Shown in pieces: positions 41,112 through 50,539 of a stretch of DNA of 64,000 nt (positions within the stretch are counted from its first letter, which is position 1; each line of letters begins with the position of its first letter). This DNA is from Desulfofustis sp. PB-SRB1 (GTDB lineage: Bacteria > Desulfobacterota > Desulfobulbia > Desulfobulbales > Desulfocapsaceae), in contig JAEQMT010000023.1 of NCBI GenBank assembly GCA_016722945.1, positions 124,001 to 188,000 on the forward strand, in the 5' to 3' direction. The notes beneath the pieces are model-generated. The model ran no database searches. It saw only the letters and a list, made by a program, of their open reading frames with translations, and was not told the DNA's origin. The position numbers and the translations under genes are program-made.

Positions 41112-42074
41112 TCAAAGCGGGGGCTTTAAAAACAATGTATCCACCACCCGTCGATACGAGTCGAGGGAACCGGCCCGGGTGATTTTTTTGAGCTGTGATT
41201 GGTTATCCGGGAAGGCCCCGATAAAATAGATCCAAACTTGCTTGAGGCGACCCAGCAGATGGCCGGGGCCGCTGACATGCTCCTGCAAAGCCCCGAACAA
41301 CTCGTCATGAAAACTAATAAGGCGCCATCGGCGATCCTGCTTGGCTGGTGAGCGTCCTTTAATCTCTTCTCCTAGAAAGGGGTTGGCCAGCAGGCCGCGG
41401 CCGATCATCCAGCGGTTGATGCCGGTAAATCGGTGTGCCAACCTCAGGTAATCAGCCATCGTCCTGATATCACCGTTGTAGCAGAGGCGGTGGCCGGTGA
41501 GCGTCATGCACCGTTCAAACCGGTCCGGGTCGGCCAGGGCGCGGTAGAATTCATCGCCCAGCCGCGGATGGATAATGATTTCGCTCAGCGGATAATCGTT
41601 GAGGCGCGGCAGCAGGGCGGCGGCCTCGGCCTCGTCGTGCAGTCCCACCCGCATCTTTATTGAAAGGCGCCCCGGCAGCTCCGGCAGCACCGTATCGAGC
41701 AGTCGGCAGACGGTGTCGGGATGGGGCAGCAGACCGGCGCCGCGCTGTTTTTTCACCACCTGCCGGGCCGGGCAGCCCAGATTCCAGTTGATTTCCTGAT
41801 AGCCCAGTTCATGCAGTCGTCGGGCAAGGGCGCTAAACCCCTGGGGTTCGTTGTTGAGTATCTGCGGGATGACGGTAATTTCTCGGTTTCGTTCCGGCAG
41901 CAGATCGCGCACCAGTTTGTCGGGATACGACGAGGCACGCTGTGGATTGATAAAGGGCGCCACCGCCGCGTCAACACCGCCGAAATGAGCGCCAAACACC
42001 CGCCGGAACAGGGAGTCGGTGATGGATTTAAGCGGCGCCAGATAGATAAACGGCGCCGTGGTTCGAGCCACCAC
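41112..42074 (-). CDS. dus: tRNA-dihydrouridine synthase
   Basis: 320 aa FMN enzyme reducing uridines in tRNA. APLKSITDSLFRRVFGAHFG is the FMN-binding start, NWNLGCPARQVVKKQRGAGL holds the catalytic Cys (NxGCP), KMRVGLHDEAEAAALLPRLN and IIHPRLGDEFYRALADP follow, and NGDIRTMADYLRLAHRFTGI with MIGRGLLANPFLGE binds the phosphate. GTG start at 42074. Somewhat divergent from DusA and DusB; which uridine it modifies is not assigned. Confidence 0.9.
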   Translation of the reverse strand: MVARTTAPFIYLAPLKSITDSLFRRVFGAHFGGVDAAVAPFINPQRASSYPDKLVRDLLPERNREITVIPQILNNEPQGFSALARRLHELGYQEINWNLGCPARQVVKKQRGAGLLPHPDTVCRLLDTVLPELPGRLSIKMRVGLHDEAEAAALLPRLNDYPLSEIIIHPRLGDEFYRALADPDRFERCMTLTGHRLCYNGDIRTMADYLRLAHRFTGINRWMIGRGLLANPFLGEEIKGRSPAKQDRRWRLISFHDELFGALQEHVSGPGHLLGRLKQVWIYFIGAFPDNQSQLKKITRAGSLDSYRRVVDTLFLKPPL

Positions 42075-42082
42075 AGTGCTGA

Positions 42083-43366
42083 TCAGCCCGCCATGCGCTG
42101 GGCCATTGTTCGCATATCGTAGCCGCTGGGGCTCTGGAAGGCGCGCAGCTCAAAACTCGGCAGGGCGGCAAAGAGATGATCGAAGATGTCGGCCTGGATG
42201 GCCTCGTACTGGGCCCACCGCTGGTCGCGGCTGAATACATAAATTTCCAGGGGCAACCCGTGTTCGGTGGGTTGCAGATGGCGCACCAGAAAGGTCATCT
42301 CCTGGCTGATGATGGGGTTGTTTTTCAGATAGGCGATGACGTAGGCGCGAAACACCCCGATGTTGGTCTGGTGGCGCCCATTGATCAGGTTGTTGTCATC
42401 GCCTGCAACTCCCGCCTCTTTGTTGGCGGCCTCAATTTCCTTTTCCTTGGCCACCAGATAAGGGGCCAGCAGTTTCACCGAGCCCAGCCGTTCAAGCAGG
42501 GTGTGATCGCAGAAGCGAATCGATTCAATATCGATCATCAGGGCGCGTTTGATGCGCCGGCCGCGCGACTCGGTCATCCCCCGCCAGTTCTTGAACGAAT
42601 TAGTGACCAGGGCGTAGGTGGGGATGGTGGAGATGGTCTTGTCCCAGTTCTGCACCCGGATGGTATGAATGGAGATCGAGATCACGTCACCGTCAGCGCC
42701 GTAGGCGGGCATTTCGATCCAGTCGCCGATCCGCACCATATCGGTCATGGTCAGTTGCACCGAGGCGACAAAGCCGAGTATGGTATCCTTGAAAACCAGC
42801 ATGGTGACGGCGGTGAGCCCACCCAAGATGGAGATGATCCCCCAGGGTGATACCCCGCTCAATATCGAGCCGATAAAGATCAGGCCAAGCAGGTAGGCGA
42901 CGATTTTACCGGCGTCGGTAAAGCCGTTCAGTACATCGGCCCGTTTCTTTCCGAGCTGGCGGTATATCTCGTTGATGCTGGCGAGCAGGGCGTTGACGCT
43001 GAACACCACCACGATCACGAAACAGACCAGCAGGAGCCGCTTGGTAAAGATGTAGATGGAGCTTTCCGGCGGCAGCAGGGCGTCGATGGTCAGGTGGGTG
43101 GCGAGCAGCGGGATAAACCAGCTCAGTTTGTGAAAGAGCTGGTTTTTTACCAGGATATCATCCCAGCTGTAGCGGTTTCTGGTCATCCAGGCGGTGGTGC
43201 CGCGCAGCAACAGACGACGGATGATCAGGGTGGTGATGAGCAACACCAGCAGCAAAAGGCTGATGGTGATTGTCGATGCAGCTATCTCGGCAAGGGTGGG
43301 CGAGAGGCCAAGGGTGATAAAATGTTGATAAAACCAGTTGCTTACCATAAGGTTTCCCTCGAACAT
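42083..43366 (-). CDS. MscS-family mechanosensitive channel (YbdG/MscM-like)
   Basis: 427 aa. Five hydrophobic segments: STITISLLLLVLLITTLIIR, HKLSWFIPLLATHLTIDALL, LLLVCFVIVVVFSVNALLAS, IVAYLLGLIFIGSILSG and the pore-lining ISILGGLTAVTMLVFKDTIL. After the pore comes the MscS beta domain, VASVQLTMTDMVRIGDWIEM, then a large cytoplasmic domain. Loop insertions in that domain and the RRIKRALMIDIESIRFCDH segment are typical of the YbdG type, which responds to small osmotic shifts. Just upstream of dus on the same strand. Confidence 0.9.
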   Translation of the reverse strand: MFEGNLMVSNWFYQHFITLGLSPTLAEIAASTITISLLLLVLLITTLIIRRLLLRGTTAWMTRNRYSWDDILVKNQLFHKLSWFIPLLATHLTIDALLPPESSIYIFTKRLLLVCFVIVVVFSVNALLASINEIYRQLGKKRADVLNGFTDAGKIVAYLLGLIFIGSILSGVSPWGIISILGGLTAVTMLVFKDTILGFVASVQLTMTDMVRIGDWIEMPAYGADGDVISISIHTIRVQNWDKTISTIPTYALVTNSFKNWRGMTESRGRRIKRALMIDIESIRFCDHTLLERLGSVKLLAPYLVAKEKEIEAANKEAGVAGDDNNLINGRHQTNIGVFRAYVIAYLKNNPIISQEMTFLVRHLQPTEHGLPLEIYVFSRDQRWAQYEAIQADIFDHLFAALPSFELRAFQSPSGYDMRTMAQRMAG

Positions 43367-43440
43367 GTGGTGGATCGTACTTACCGAACCGTCTGCATTC
43401 AGTCAAGGATCATCAGGTCGCCCAGGAGATCCCACCCGGC

Positions 43441-44916
43441 ATGAGCGGTTATTTCCCCGATCATACCCGTGCGCTGCTCACCATGCTGCATACAATTGCC
43501 GGCGAGCAAGGCGTGCAACTCTTTCTGAGCGGCGGTGCGGTGCGCGATCTGCTGCGTGGCCGGACGGCGCCGCACGATATCGATATCACCATAGCCGGCG
43601 GCGCCCGCGCCTTTCTTGCTCAGGTGCACAGCCGCCTTGGCCGCGGCGCCCTGGTTGATCTTGGTGAGGAGCAAGATGATACCTGCCGGCTGGCGTTGCC
43701 GGAAGTTGATATCGATGTCAGCGGGTTTCGCGGCGGGGCGTCCACCATCGAAGCCGACCTCGGCAAGCGAGATTTTACCATCAATGCCATGGCCATGGCG
43801 ATGGAAGCGCTACTGCCGGCTACGCTCTTGCGAGAAAATCTTATTGACCCGCTGGGTGGTTATGATGACCTGCATGCAGGTATTGTTCGCGCCTGTCCGG
43901 GGGCCTTTGTCGATGATCCGCTGCGGCTGCTGCGGGCCTATCGTTTTAGCGCCACCCTTGGCTTTGCCATCGAAGCGCACACCCGGACGGAGATCGTCAA
44001 GTATGCCTCTCTGATCAGGCGCAGCGCCGCTGAGCGGGTGGGCTCAGAGCTCGATCTCATTATGGCGAGCGGGCGGGCCGGCGCCGCTCTGGCCGAGCTA
44101 GCTGATACCCCTCTGTTTGCTTACCTGCTGCCGGAGCTGGCGGCAGGCGAAGCGGTTAGCCAGCCGCCCTTTCATCACCTGGATGTGCTCTCCCACTGCA
44201 TCGAGACGGTTTGCAACGCCGAGCTGATTATGGCGGCGCCGCGGCGCTATTTCCAGCGCCACGGCTCCGCCATGGAGGAGTGGCTGGCCGATGCGGACAA
44301 TCGTCTGGCTCTGGTCTGGGCGGCGTTTCTGCACGATATCGGTAAACCGTTTGTGAAAAAAGGCGGTACCGATGGGGAACCCATCACCTTTTACAATCAT
44401 GATGAGCACGGCGCCTCTCTGGTGGTGCGCTGTGGTTCCCGCCTGCGCTGGAGCAATCAACTGAGGGACCGGGTAGCGGCGCTGGTACGGAGGCATATGC
44501 ACCCGTTTCATCTGCTTGCCGTGCAGGCGAAAGAAGGGGCGATCAGCAAACGGGCGGCCCTGCGCTTGTGCCGCCGGGCGGGGGCGGAGCTGAGTGGGCT
44601 CTTCATGGTCGCCCTGGCGGACTGCCTGGCCGGCCGCGGGCCGGCCCGCCCAGCGGGGCTGGAAGATGCGTTGGTGAAGCTCTATGCCGATTTCATCCAG
44701 CTCTTCCAGCAACAGGTCAAGCCGACCCTGGCCAGACCTCGTTTATTGACCGGGCATGATTTGATTGATACTATTGGTCTTAAGCCGGGGCCGCTGTTTA
44801 CCGAACTGCTCGATAAAGCCGAGCTGGCGACCCTGGAGGGAATCATTACGACGCGCCGTGAGGCTCTTGACTGGGTGCGCGGTGAGTTGAACAAGGACAA
44901 CGGACAAAGCGGGTAG
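43441..44916 (+). CDS. cca: CCA tRNA nucleotidyltransferase / poly(A) polymerase-type with HD domain
   Basis: 491 aa. LFLSGGAVRDLLRGRTAPHD followed by IDITIAG carries the GG-AVRD motif and the DxD metal pair; DLGKRDFTINAMAMAMEALL is the RDFTINA motif B, and RLLRAYRFSATLGFAIEAHT the neck. A C-terminal HD region shows AAFLHDIGKPFVKKGG. It adds or repairs the tRNA 3' CCA end; the HD part may act as a phosphatase. The protein could instead be an A-adding enzyme, which the sequence alone does not settle. Confidence 0.88.
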   Translation: MSGYFPDHTRALLTMLHTIAGEQGVQLFLSGGAVRDLLRGRTAPHDIDITIAGGARAFLAQVHSRLGRGALVDLGEEQDDTCRLALPEVDIDVSGFRGGASTIEADLGKRDFTINAMAMAMEALLPATLLRENLIDPLGGYDDLHAGIVRACPGAFVDDPLRLLRAYRFSATLGFAIEAHTRTEIVKYASLIRRSAAERVGSELDLIMASGRAGAALAELADTPLFAYLLPELAAGEAVSQPPFHHLDVLSHCIETVCNAELIMAAPRRYFQRHGSAMEEWLADADNRLALVWAAFLHDIGKPFVKKGGTDGEPITFYNHDEHGASLVVRCGSRLRWSNQLRDRVAALVRRHMHPFHLLAVQAKEGAISKRAALRLCRRAGAELSGLFMVALADCLAGRGPARPAGLEDALVKLYADFIQLFQQQVKPTLARPRLLTGHDLIDTIGLKPGPLFTELLDKAELATLEGIITTRREALDWVRGELNKDNGQSG

Positions 44917-44937
44917 GCAGAGGAAGGTGATCGCACC

Positions 44938-45552
44938 GTGCGAGTTCTTCACGACCACTACTTCAAGAAGGCCAAGCAGCAGAACTATCCGGCCCGTTCG
45001 GTGTTCAAATTGGCTGAGATTCAGGCCAAACACCGTTTTATCAAAGCAGGCGATAAGGTGGTTGATCTTGGCTGTCACCCCGGCAGCTGGACGCTGTTCG
45101 CCTCGGAAACGGCGGGGGCGAACGGTATGGTTGTGGGGGTTGATCTGAAGCAGACCGAGCACCTGCCGCGCCCTGGCGGCGCCCCGATTCACTGGTTGTG
45201 TCACGACATCATGGATGATACACTTGTTGATGAGCTGCACACTATTTCCCCCCGGTTCAAGGTGCTGCTCTCCGATCTGGCCCCGAAAACCACCGGCAAT
45301 CGCTGGGCCGATCATCAGCAGTCCATGCGTCTGGTTCGGCGCACCGTGGCGCTTGCCGAACGGGTGCTGGTTCCTTCCGGCCATTACCTGGGCAAACTCT
45401 TTCAGGGCGAGGAGACGGAAAGTTTTATCAAGGAGTTGCGGGGTATATTTGCCCAGGTAAAGGTGATCAAGCCGGACAGCTCGCGCAAGCAGAGTCGTGA
45501 GGTGTATGCGCTTGCTCTGCGGTATAGCCCTAATAGTACTGGAAACAGATAA
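44938..45552 (+). CDS. rlmE: 23S rRNA 2'-O-methyltransferase RlmE (FtsJ)
   Basis: 204 aa, GTG start. RVLHDHYFKKAKQQNYPARS followed by VFKLAEIQ is the family N-terminus with the catalytic Lys; VVDLGCHPGSWTLFASETAG is the SAM loop (the family usually has DLGAAPGGW); LLSDLAPKTTGNRWADHQQS holds the Asp, LGKLFQGEE the second Lys and SREVYALALRY the Glu, completing the K-D-K-E tetrad. It methylates U2552 of 23S rRNA. It begins 21 bp after the cca stop, in the same operon. Confidence 0.92.
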   Translation: MRVLHDHYFKKAKQQNYPARSVFKLAEIQAKHRFIKAGDKVVDLGCHPGSWTLFASETAGANGMVVGVDLKQTEHLPRPGGAPIHWLCHDIMDDTLVDELHTISPRFKVLLSDLAPKTTGNRWADHQQSMRLVRRTVALAERVLVPSGHYLGKLFQGEETESFIKELRGIFAQVKVIKPDSSRKQSREVYALALRYSPNSTGNR

Positions 45553-45693
45553 GGGAGCCTGGCAAAATGGCCTTTTCGCCCAACCTCATCGTTGCTCTAA
45601 AAATTTTATCCTGGCAATATCGATCATATGCCTGCGGTAAAATTTTCCTCGCGCCTTGATATTGAACGAAAATTCTCATTTTTCAAGGCTCCC
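45553..45693. repeat. Intergenic inverted-repeat element, 141 bp
   Basis: Starts GGGAGCCTGGCAAAATGG and ends TTTTTCAAGGCTCCC; the ends pair as GGGAGCCT/AGGCTCCC with further matches inside. AAAATTTTA blocks occur on both arms. It fills the gap between rlmE and yebC and looks like a MITE or large REP-type element, distinct from the CGGGAATCCAG family. Confidence 0.65.
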
Positions 45694-45716
45694 ATAAACT
45701 ATAAGCTAAGGATGCC

Positions 45717-46466
45717 ATGTCAGGACATTCCAAGTGGTCGACCATTAAGCGCAAAAAAGGCGCCATCGACGCCAAACGCGGCAAGATTTTTTCCAAGCTG
45801 ATCAAGGAAATTACCGTGGCCGCCCGGCAGGGCGGCAACGACCCGGAGGGCAACCCCCGGCTGCGGGCCGCCATTGCCGCGGCAAAAGCGGAGAACATGC
45901 CCAAGGATAATATCAGCCGGGCCATATCAAAGGGGTCCGGCGGCGGTGACGGGGTGGTCTATGAGGAAATTCTCTACGAGGGGTATGGGCCCGGCGGGGT
46001 GGCGGTGCTGGTGGAGTGTATGACCGATAACCGAAATCGCACCGTGGCCGACGTGCGCCACTTTTTCTCAAAAAGCAACGGGAACCTGGGGGAGAACGGT
46101 TGTGTTGCCTGGATGTTTGAAAAAAAAGGGCTCATCCTGGTGGATAAAGAGACGATTTCCGAGGACGATCTTATGGAAGCAGCCCTGGAGGCGGGCGCCG
46201 ATGATGTGATCGAGGAAGAAAGTGAGTTTCAGGTCATCACCGGTGTCGAAACTTTTTCCGATGTCACCGAAACCTTCGAGGAGAAGGGGCTTGCAACCCT
46301 CGAGGCAGCCATTGCGATGATCCCCACCAACAGTGTTGAGGTGAGTGATGAACAGGTCGCCGTAGCACTGCTGAAACTGCTGGAAAATCTCGAAGATCAC
46401 GACGACGTGCAGAAGGTACACGCCAATTTCGACATCGATGCAGCGCTGATGGAGCGGCTTTCCTGA
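45717..46466 (+). CDS. YebC/PmpR-family (TACO1-like) regulator
   Basis: 249 aa. [20 protein letters not shown] followed by [20 protein letters not shown] is the invariant family N-terminus. [20 protein letters not shown] and [20 protein letters not shown] follow. Family members act as transcription regulators or ease translation of proline stretches. It lies immediately upstream of ruvC, its common bacterial neighbour, with 30 bp between. Confidence 0.96.
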   Translation: MSGHSKWSTIKRKKGAIDAKRGKIFSKLIKEITVAARQGGNDPEGNPRLRAAIAAAKAENMPKDNISRAISKGSGGGDGVVYEEILYEGYGPGGVAVLVECMTDNRNRTVADVRHFFSKSNGNLGENGCVAWMFEKKGLILVDKETISEDDLMEAALEAGADDVIEEESEFQVITGVETFSDVTETFEEKGLATLEAAIAMIPTNSVEVSDEQVAVALLKLLENLEDHDDVQKVHANFDIDAALMERLS

Positions 46467-46499
46467 AAAATCTGCTATCTTTTTCTGAGCGCGCGGGTG

Positions 46500-46979
46500 A
46501 TGATCCGGGTAATCGGCATTGATCCGGGGCTTCGCTGCACCGGTTACGGGATCATCGACTGGCAGGCTGGTACCATCGGCTTTGTCTCCTGCGGGGTGAT
46601 CAAGACCGACGGGGATCTGCCGTTTGCCCATCGCCTCAATCAGATTTTTACCGGGATCAACGAGGTTATTCAGGTGCACGGGCCCACCGTCGCCGCGGTG
46701 GAAGATGTCTTTCTTGCCACCAACCCGCGTTCGGCGCTTAAGCTCGGTCAGGCACGCGGCAGTGCGGTGGTGGCCGCCATGCAGAATGGTTTGATGGTAT
46801 ACGATTACAATTCAAAGATGATTAAACAGGCGGTAGTCGGCTATGGTCAGGCGGAAAAAGCGCAGGTCCAGCATATGGTCACCCTGTTACTCGGCCTCTC
46901 GGCGCAGCCCAGCACTGACGCGGCCGATGCGTTGTCGGTGGCAATCTGCCACGCCAACCAGCTCCTTATCATGAGGTAG
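46500..46979 (+). CDS. ruvC: Holliday junction endonuclease RuvC
   Basis: RVIGIDPGLRCTGYGIIDWQ has the first catalytic Asp, AAVEDVFLATNPRSALKLGQ the Glu, and STDAADALSVAICHANQLL the final Asp pair (D-A-x-D-A-L). About 159 aa, full length. Resolves Holliday junctions with RuvAB. ATG at 46500; an overlapping GTG one codon upstream (46497) is also possible. Followed by ruvA after 3 bp. Confidence 0.97.
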   Translation: MIRVIGIDPGLRCTGYGIIDWQAGTIGFVSCGVIKTDGDLPFAHRLNQIFTGINEVIQVHGPTVAAVEDVFLATNPRSALKLGQARGSAVVAAMQNGLMVYDYNSKMIKQAVVGYGQAEKAQVQHMVTLLLGLSAQPSTDAADALSVAICHANQLLIMR

Positions 46980-46982
46980 AAA

Positions 46983-47603
46983 ATGATCGGCACCCTCAAC
47001 GGCACAGTGTTACAAAAAGGGGTTGATGTGGCGGTTGTCGATGTCGGCGGCGTCGGCTATCAGGTGATGCTTAATTCGTCGGCAATGGCGGATCTGCCCG
47101 AGGTTGGGGAAAAGGTGCTGCTGCACATCCACACCCATGTCCGCGAGGATGCAATTCTTCTCTTTGGTTTTTTGAACATTGAGGAAAAAGAGCTGTTTCT
47201 CAAATTGATTACCGTTTCCGGAGTGGGGCCGCGACTTGGGTTGGCAATGGTGGCCGGTCTGCCGGTGGGTGAGTTGCACCGGGCTATCGTGGCGGGTGAT
47301 ATCAAGCGACTTACCGCCCTGCCCGGGATTGGCAAGAAAACGGCGGAGCGGATCTGCATGGAGCTGCGCGATTCACTGGGCGCGGCCCCACTTCGGGGAC
47401 TGGCGTTTGACGGCGGCATGGTGCTTGCTGCCGGCGAGCAGTCGGCGGCGGCCGACGCGGTGTCGGCCCTGGTCAATCTCGGCTATGGCGATGCTCTGAG
47501 TCGCCGGGCCGTGCTCGGGGTCAAGCAGCGACTGGGTGATGAAACGTTCAGCACCCTTGCGGTGGAAGATCTGCTGAAAGAATGTCTCAGGAGTCTGGCG
47601 TGA
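46983..47603 (+). CDS. ruvA: Holliday junction helicase subunit RuvA
   Basis: 206 aa. [20 protein letters not shown] followed by [11 protein letters not shown] is the OB-fold N-terminus; [20 protein letters not shown] and [20 protein letters not shown] are the two helix-hairpin-helix motifs that bind the junction. The C-terminal domain III ([20 protein letters not shown]) contacts RuvB. The ruvB ribosome site lies inside its last codons. Confidence 0.97.
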   Translation: MIGTLNGTVLQKGVDVAVVDVGGVGYQVMLNSSAMADLPEVGEKVLLHIHTHVREDAILLFGFLNIEEKELFLKLITVSGVGPRLGLAMVAGLPVGELHRAIVAGDIKRLTALPGIGKKTAERICMELRDSLGAAPLRGLAFDGGMVLAAGEQSAAADAVSALVNLGYGDALSRRAVLGVKQRLGDETFSTLAVEDLLKECLRSLA

Positions 47604-48652
47604 ACTACGAGGAAGAGATTTTCAGTGAGCAGCGGCTGGTAAGCCCGGCGCCCATCAGCCGTGATCATGCCAGCGATAACGATCTGCGGCCCAAGCGTTT
47701 GCAGGAATATGTCGGCCAGGAGCAGGTTCGCGCCGGCCTGACGGTATTCATCAAGGCTGCCCTGATGCGCGGTGAACCCCTTGATCATGTGCTGTTTCAT
47801 GGCTTTCCCGGTTTGGGGAAAACCACGCTTTCCTACATCATCGCCAACGAGATGGGCTCGGGTATCAAGGTGACCTCGGGGCCGGTGATCGAGCGCCAGG
47901 GCGATCTCGCCGCCATCCTGACGAGCCTGCGGCAGGGCGATGTGCTCTTTATTGATGAGATTCATCGCCTCAACCACGCCGTTGAGGAGATTCTCTATCC
48001 GGCCATGGAGGATTTTCAGCTTGATCTGATCATCGGGCAGGGGCCGGGCGCCCGTTCCATCAAGATGGATCTGCCGCGCTTTACCCTGGTGGGAGCCACT
48101 ACCAGAACGGGGCTGTTGACTCCGCCCCTGCGTGATCGGTTCGGGGTCAGCCTGCGCCTGGAATTTTACGAACCCCATGAACTGGAGACAATCATCAAAC
48201 GCTCAGCCGCCATTTTAGGGGTGCGGATCGATGATCACGGCGCCCTGGAACTGGCAAGGCGCTCCCGCGGAACGCCGCGCATTGCCAATCGACTACTGCG
48301 CCGGGTGCGTGATTATGCGGCGGTGGGGGAGCATCCGGTGATCACCAAAGAGGTGGCGGACGGGGCCCTGACCCTGCTCAACGTTGATCGACATGGACTC
48401 GACGATATGGATCGGCGCATTATGTTGACCATAATCGACAAGTTTCAAGGTGGGCCCATCGGCCTGGAGACCCTGGCAACGGTGGTCTGTGAGGAAAAGA
48501 CCACGCTTGAGGACGTCTATGAGCCCTTTTTGATTCAATCGGGCTTTCTGGCCCGCACCCCGCGCGGTCGGGTGGCCACCATAAGCGCCTTTGAGCACTT
48601 CCAGCGGACGCCGCCACGCACCGCCACCCAACCCGGACTGTTTGACGGTTAA
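47600..48652 (+). CDS. ruvB: Holliday junction branch migration ATPase RuvB
   Basis: The GTG at 47600 ([20 protein letters not shown]) has a strong CAGGAGT ribosome site seven bases upstream and is preferred; an ATG at 47582 within ruvA is the alternative, giving 356 aa. [19 protein letters not shown], Walker [21 protein letters not shown], Walker [21 protein letters not shown], sensor [20 protein letters not shown] and a winged-helix end [20 protein letters not shown] are all present. Last gene of the yebC-ruvCAB run. Confidence 0.96.
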   Translation: MNYEEEIFSEQRLVSPAPISRDHASDNDLRPKRLQEYVGQEQVRAGLTVFIKAALMRGEPLDHVLFHGFPGLGKTTLSYIIANEMGSGIKVTSGPVIERQGDLAAILTSLRQGDVLFIDEIHRLNHAVEEILYPAMEDFQLDLIIGQGPGARSIKMDLPRFTLVGATTRTGLLTPPLRDRFGVSLRLEFYEPHELETIIKRSAAILGVRIDDHGALELARRSRGTPRIANRLLRRVRDYAAVGEHPVITKEVADGALTLLNVDRHGLDDMDRRIMLTIIDKFQGGPIGLETLATVVCEEKTTLEDVYEPFLIQSGFLARTPRGRVATISAFEHFQRTPPRTATQPGLFDG

Positions 48653-49072
48653 TAGCGATGGGGTGGGATAGACTCTGAAGCTTCCTTCTCCCCTTCTTTC
48701 CGCCGTCGATTACCTGGCACCCGGTAAAGCTTGTAATATCGCCGCGCGTGCTCTTTCGTGTTTTACGCTTCGTTACTCTTTCAGCCGCAGAGCGTTGCTA
48801 TGCGCTCTCAATTGTGCTATCCGCGCCTCATCATTTCACATCCACTTTGAACCACCTTTTACTGATCTGCTTTTCAGCCGTTTTTCCTTTCAACCACCTC
48901 GTTAACGCCATAATTTAGCAATATAAAACTGGTATTTCATTGGGCACGTTCACAATTTTTTGTGGACTGGCCAAGGCACCTGTAGTGCTCGAATGAAAAT
49001 ATCCCACCATATATTGTATACCGATCTGGGTATATTTTTTCTATAACATAATGAATTTTCTAAATTTTTCTC
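48653..49072. other. Gene-free region upstream of the dcw cluster
   Basis: About 420 bp. The first half is pyrimidine-rich (CTTCCTTCTCCCCTTCTTTC) and the second half AT-rich. No ORF with family similarity, no tRNA and no clear terminator after ruvB were seen. Confidence 0.4.
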
Positions 49073-49100
49073 TTGACACACTGGGTATTGATTGTATAAG
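49073..49100 (+). promoter_or_regulatory. Sigma70-type promoter of the dcw cluster
   Basis: TTGACA (49073-49078), 16 bp spacer, TATAAG (49095-49100), 55 bp before the mraZ start. A consensus -35 with a near-consensus -10 suggests a strong promoter for the whole cell-wall operon. Confidence 0.65.
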
Positions 49101-49108
49101 GGGCATAG

Positions 49109-49133
49109 TGGTGTAAAGTGGATATGAAGCGGG
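49109..49133 (+). promoter_or_regulatory. MraZ-binding direct repeats
   Basis: GTGG at 49109, GTGG at 49119 and GCGGG at 49129 recur exactly every 10 bp between the -10 box and mraZ. MraZ in other bacteria binds TGGG/GTGG-type repeats with a 10-bp period upstream of its own gene, so this is the probable autorepression site. Confidence 0.6.
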
Positions 49134-49155
49134 TAATTTTGCTTGCAGAGAGATC

Positions 49156-49626
49156 GTGTCGCCGGAAGAGTTCATCAAACAGAGGTTTCGCAGCCGTTCG
49201 GAGCACAGTCTGGATCCCAAGGGGAGGCTTAATTTCCCCAGCAGATTCAAGGATGTGCTGTTCCAGTACGGCTCCGAAGTGCTGATGATCACGGCCTGGG
49301 GGAAACATCTTCGTGCCTATCCGGCCAGTGAATGGCAGATGGTGGAGGATACCCTGCTCCGTGAAGGTCGTCGCGAGCCGAAACTGGCCGGCTTCATCCG
49401 CTATGTCATTTCCGGAATCACCGAATGCACCCTGGATAAGCAGGGGCGTTTGTTGATCCCGGCGCCGCTGCGTTCCGAGGTGAACATCAGCAAGGAAGTG
49501 GTACTCAACGGGATGCTCGAGTTCGTTGAGGTCTGGGACCGGGAGGCATGGCTCGCTGAGTATTGCAGAGAGCGCGAGCAGCTTGATCAATACGGCGACA
49601 GCCTGGCGAAACTCGGAATTCTCTAG
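49156..49626 (+). CDS. mraZ: Transcriptional regulator MraZ
   Basis: 156 aa with two AbrB-like swapped-hairpin modules: SEHSLDPKGRLNFPSRFKDV and TECTLDKQGRLLIPAPLRSE (each with the DxKGR/DxQGR motif). GTG start preceded by AGAGAGA. First gene of the dcw cluster and its probable repressor, given the 10-bp-spaced repeats upstream. The next gene, rsmH, begins 18 bp after its stop. Confidence 0.96.
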   Translation: MSPEEFIKQRFRSRSEHSLDPKGRLNFPSRFKDVLFQYGSEVLMITAWGKHLRAYPASEWQMVEDTLLREGRREPKLAGFIRYVISGITECTLDKQGRLLIPAPLRSEVNISKEVVLNGMLEFVEVWDREAWLAEYCREREQLDQYGDSLAKLGIL

Positions 49627-49644
49627 TGGAGCGGGCGCTGCACC

Positions 49645-50523
49645 ATGCTTCATCAGCCGGTACTGCTCGATGAAGCGCTCGCCCTGCTGCGGGTGAAACC
49701 CGGCGGTGTTTATGTTGATGGAACCTTTGGGCTGGGTGGGCATGGCGATGCCATGCTCCGGCGGTGCGCGCCTGACGGTCGGGTGGTGGGATTTGAGTGG
49801 GATGGCCAGGCCATCGGCCAGGCGCGGCAAGGGCTCTCAGGCGAGCGGCAACGGTTGACCCTGGTGCGCCGGAATTTTGCCGAGATGGGGGAGGCACTGG
49901 CCGAACTTGGGCTGCAAAACGTAGACGGGATACTGCTCGATGTGGGCTGTTCCTCCATGCAGCTCGACCAGGGTGGCCGGGGATTCAGTTTTCAGGTGGA
50001 CGAATTGCTCGATATGCGCATGGATCAACGTCGCCCCACCACGGCGGCCGATATACTCGCCGGCGCGGAAGAGGTCGAGCTGGCTGATATTTTTTTTCAC
50101 TATGGCGATGAAATTCAGGCACGGCGGGTTGCCGCCCGAATCGTTGCCGAGCGCCGCGGGCAGCCGATAACCACAACAAAACAGCTTGCCCGGATCGTTG
50201 CCGAGGCGATTCCGCGCAGATTTCATCCAGCCAGGATCCATGTGGCCACCAGGGTGTTTCAGGCGTTGCGCATCGCGGTGAATGACGAACTTAAAAATCT
50301 GGCCGCGGCCCTGCAGGCAGGTCCGGCCCTGCTGGCCATGGGGGGGCGCATGGGGGTCATCTCCTTTCACTCCCTGGAGGATCGGCTGGCTAAAAGAACC
50401 TTGTCTGGGGACAAGTTGCTGAAACTGCTCACTCCCAAGCCGATTGTGCCGGGGCGTGATGAAATAAGGCGTAACCCGCGGGCCCGCAGTGCGCGGCTGC
50501 GGGGCGCGGAGAAGATTGCATAG
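49645..50523 (+). CDS. rsmH: 16S rRNA (cytosine1402-N4)-methyltransferase RsmH
   Basis: 292 aa. HQPVLLDEALALLRVKPGGV, then YVDGTFGLGGHGDAMLRR (SAM site), ILLDVGCSSMQLDQGGRGFS, FQVDELLDMRMDQ and FHSLEDRLAKR are all family signatures. In most RsmH proteins the SAM-site Asp motif reads DLGVSS; here it is DVGCSS. Second gene of the dcw cluster. Confidence 0.96.
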   Translation: MLHQPVLLDEALALLRVKPGGVYVDGTFGLGGHGDAMLRRCAPDGRVVGFEWDGQAIGQARQGLSGERQRLTLVRRNFAEMGEALAELGLQNVDGILLDVGCSSMQLDQGGRGFSFQVDELLDMRMDQRRPTTAADILAGAEEVELADIFFHYGDEIQARRVAARIVAERRGQPITTTKQLARIVAEAIPRRFHPARIHVATRVFQALRIAVNDELKNLAAALQAGPALLAMGGRMGVISFHSLEDRLAKRTLSGDKLLKLLTPKPIVPGRDEIRRNPRARSARLRGAEKIA

Positions 50524-50539
50524 ATAGGGGGGAGTCGGT

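Noticed and set aside
41114-41127. Bidirectional terminator between relE and dus
   Set aside because: AAAGC/GCTTT stem is only five pairs and lies inside the end of dus.
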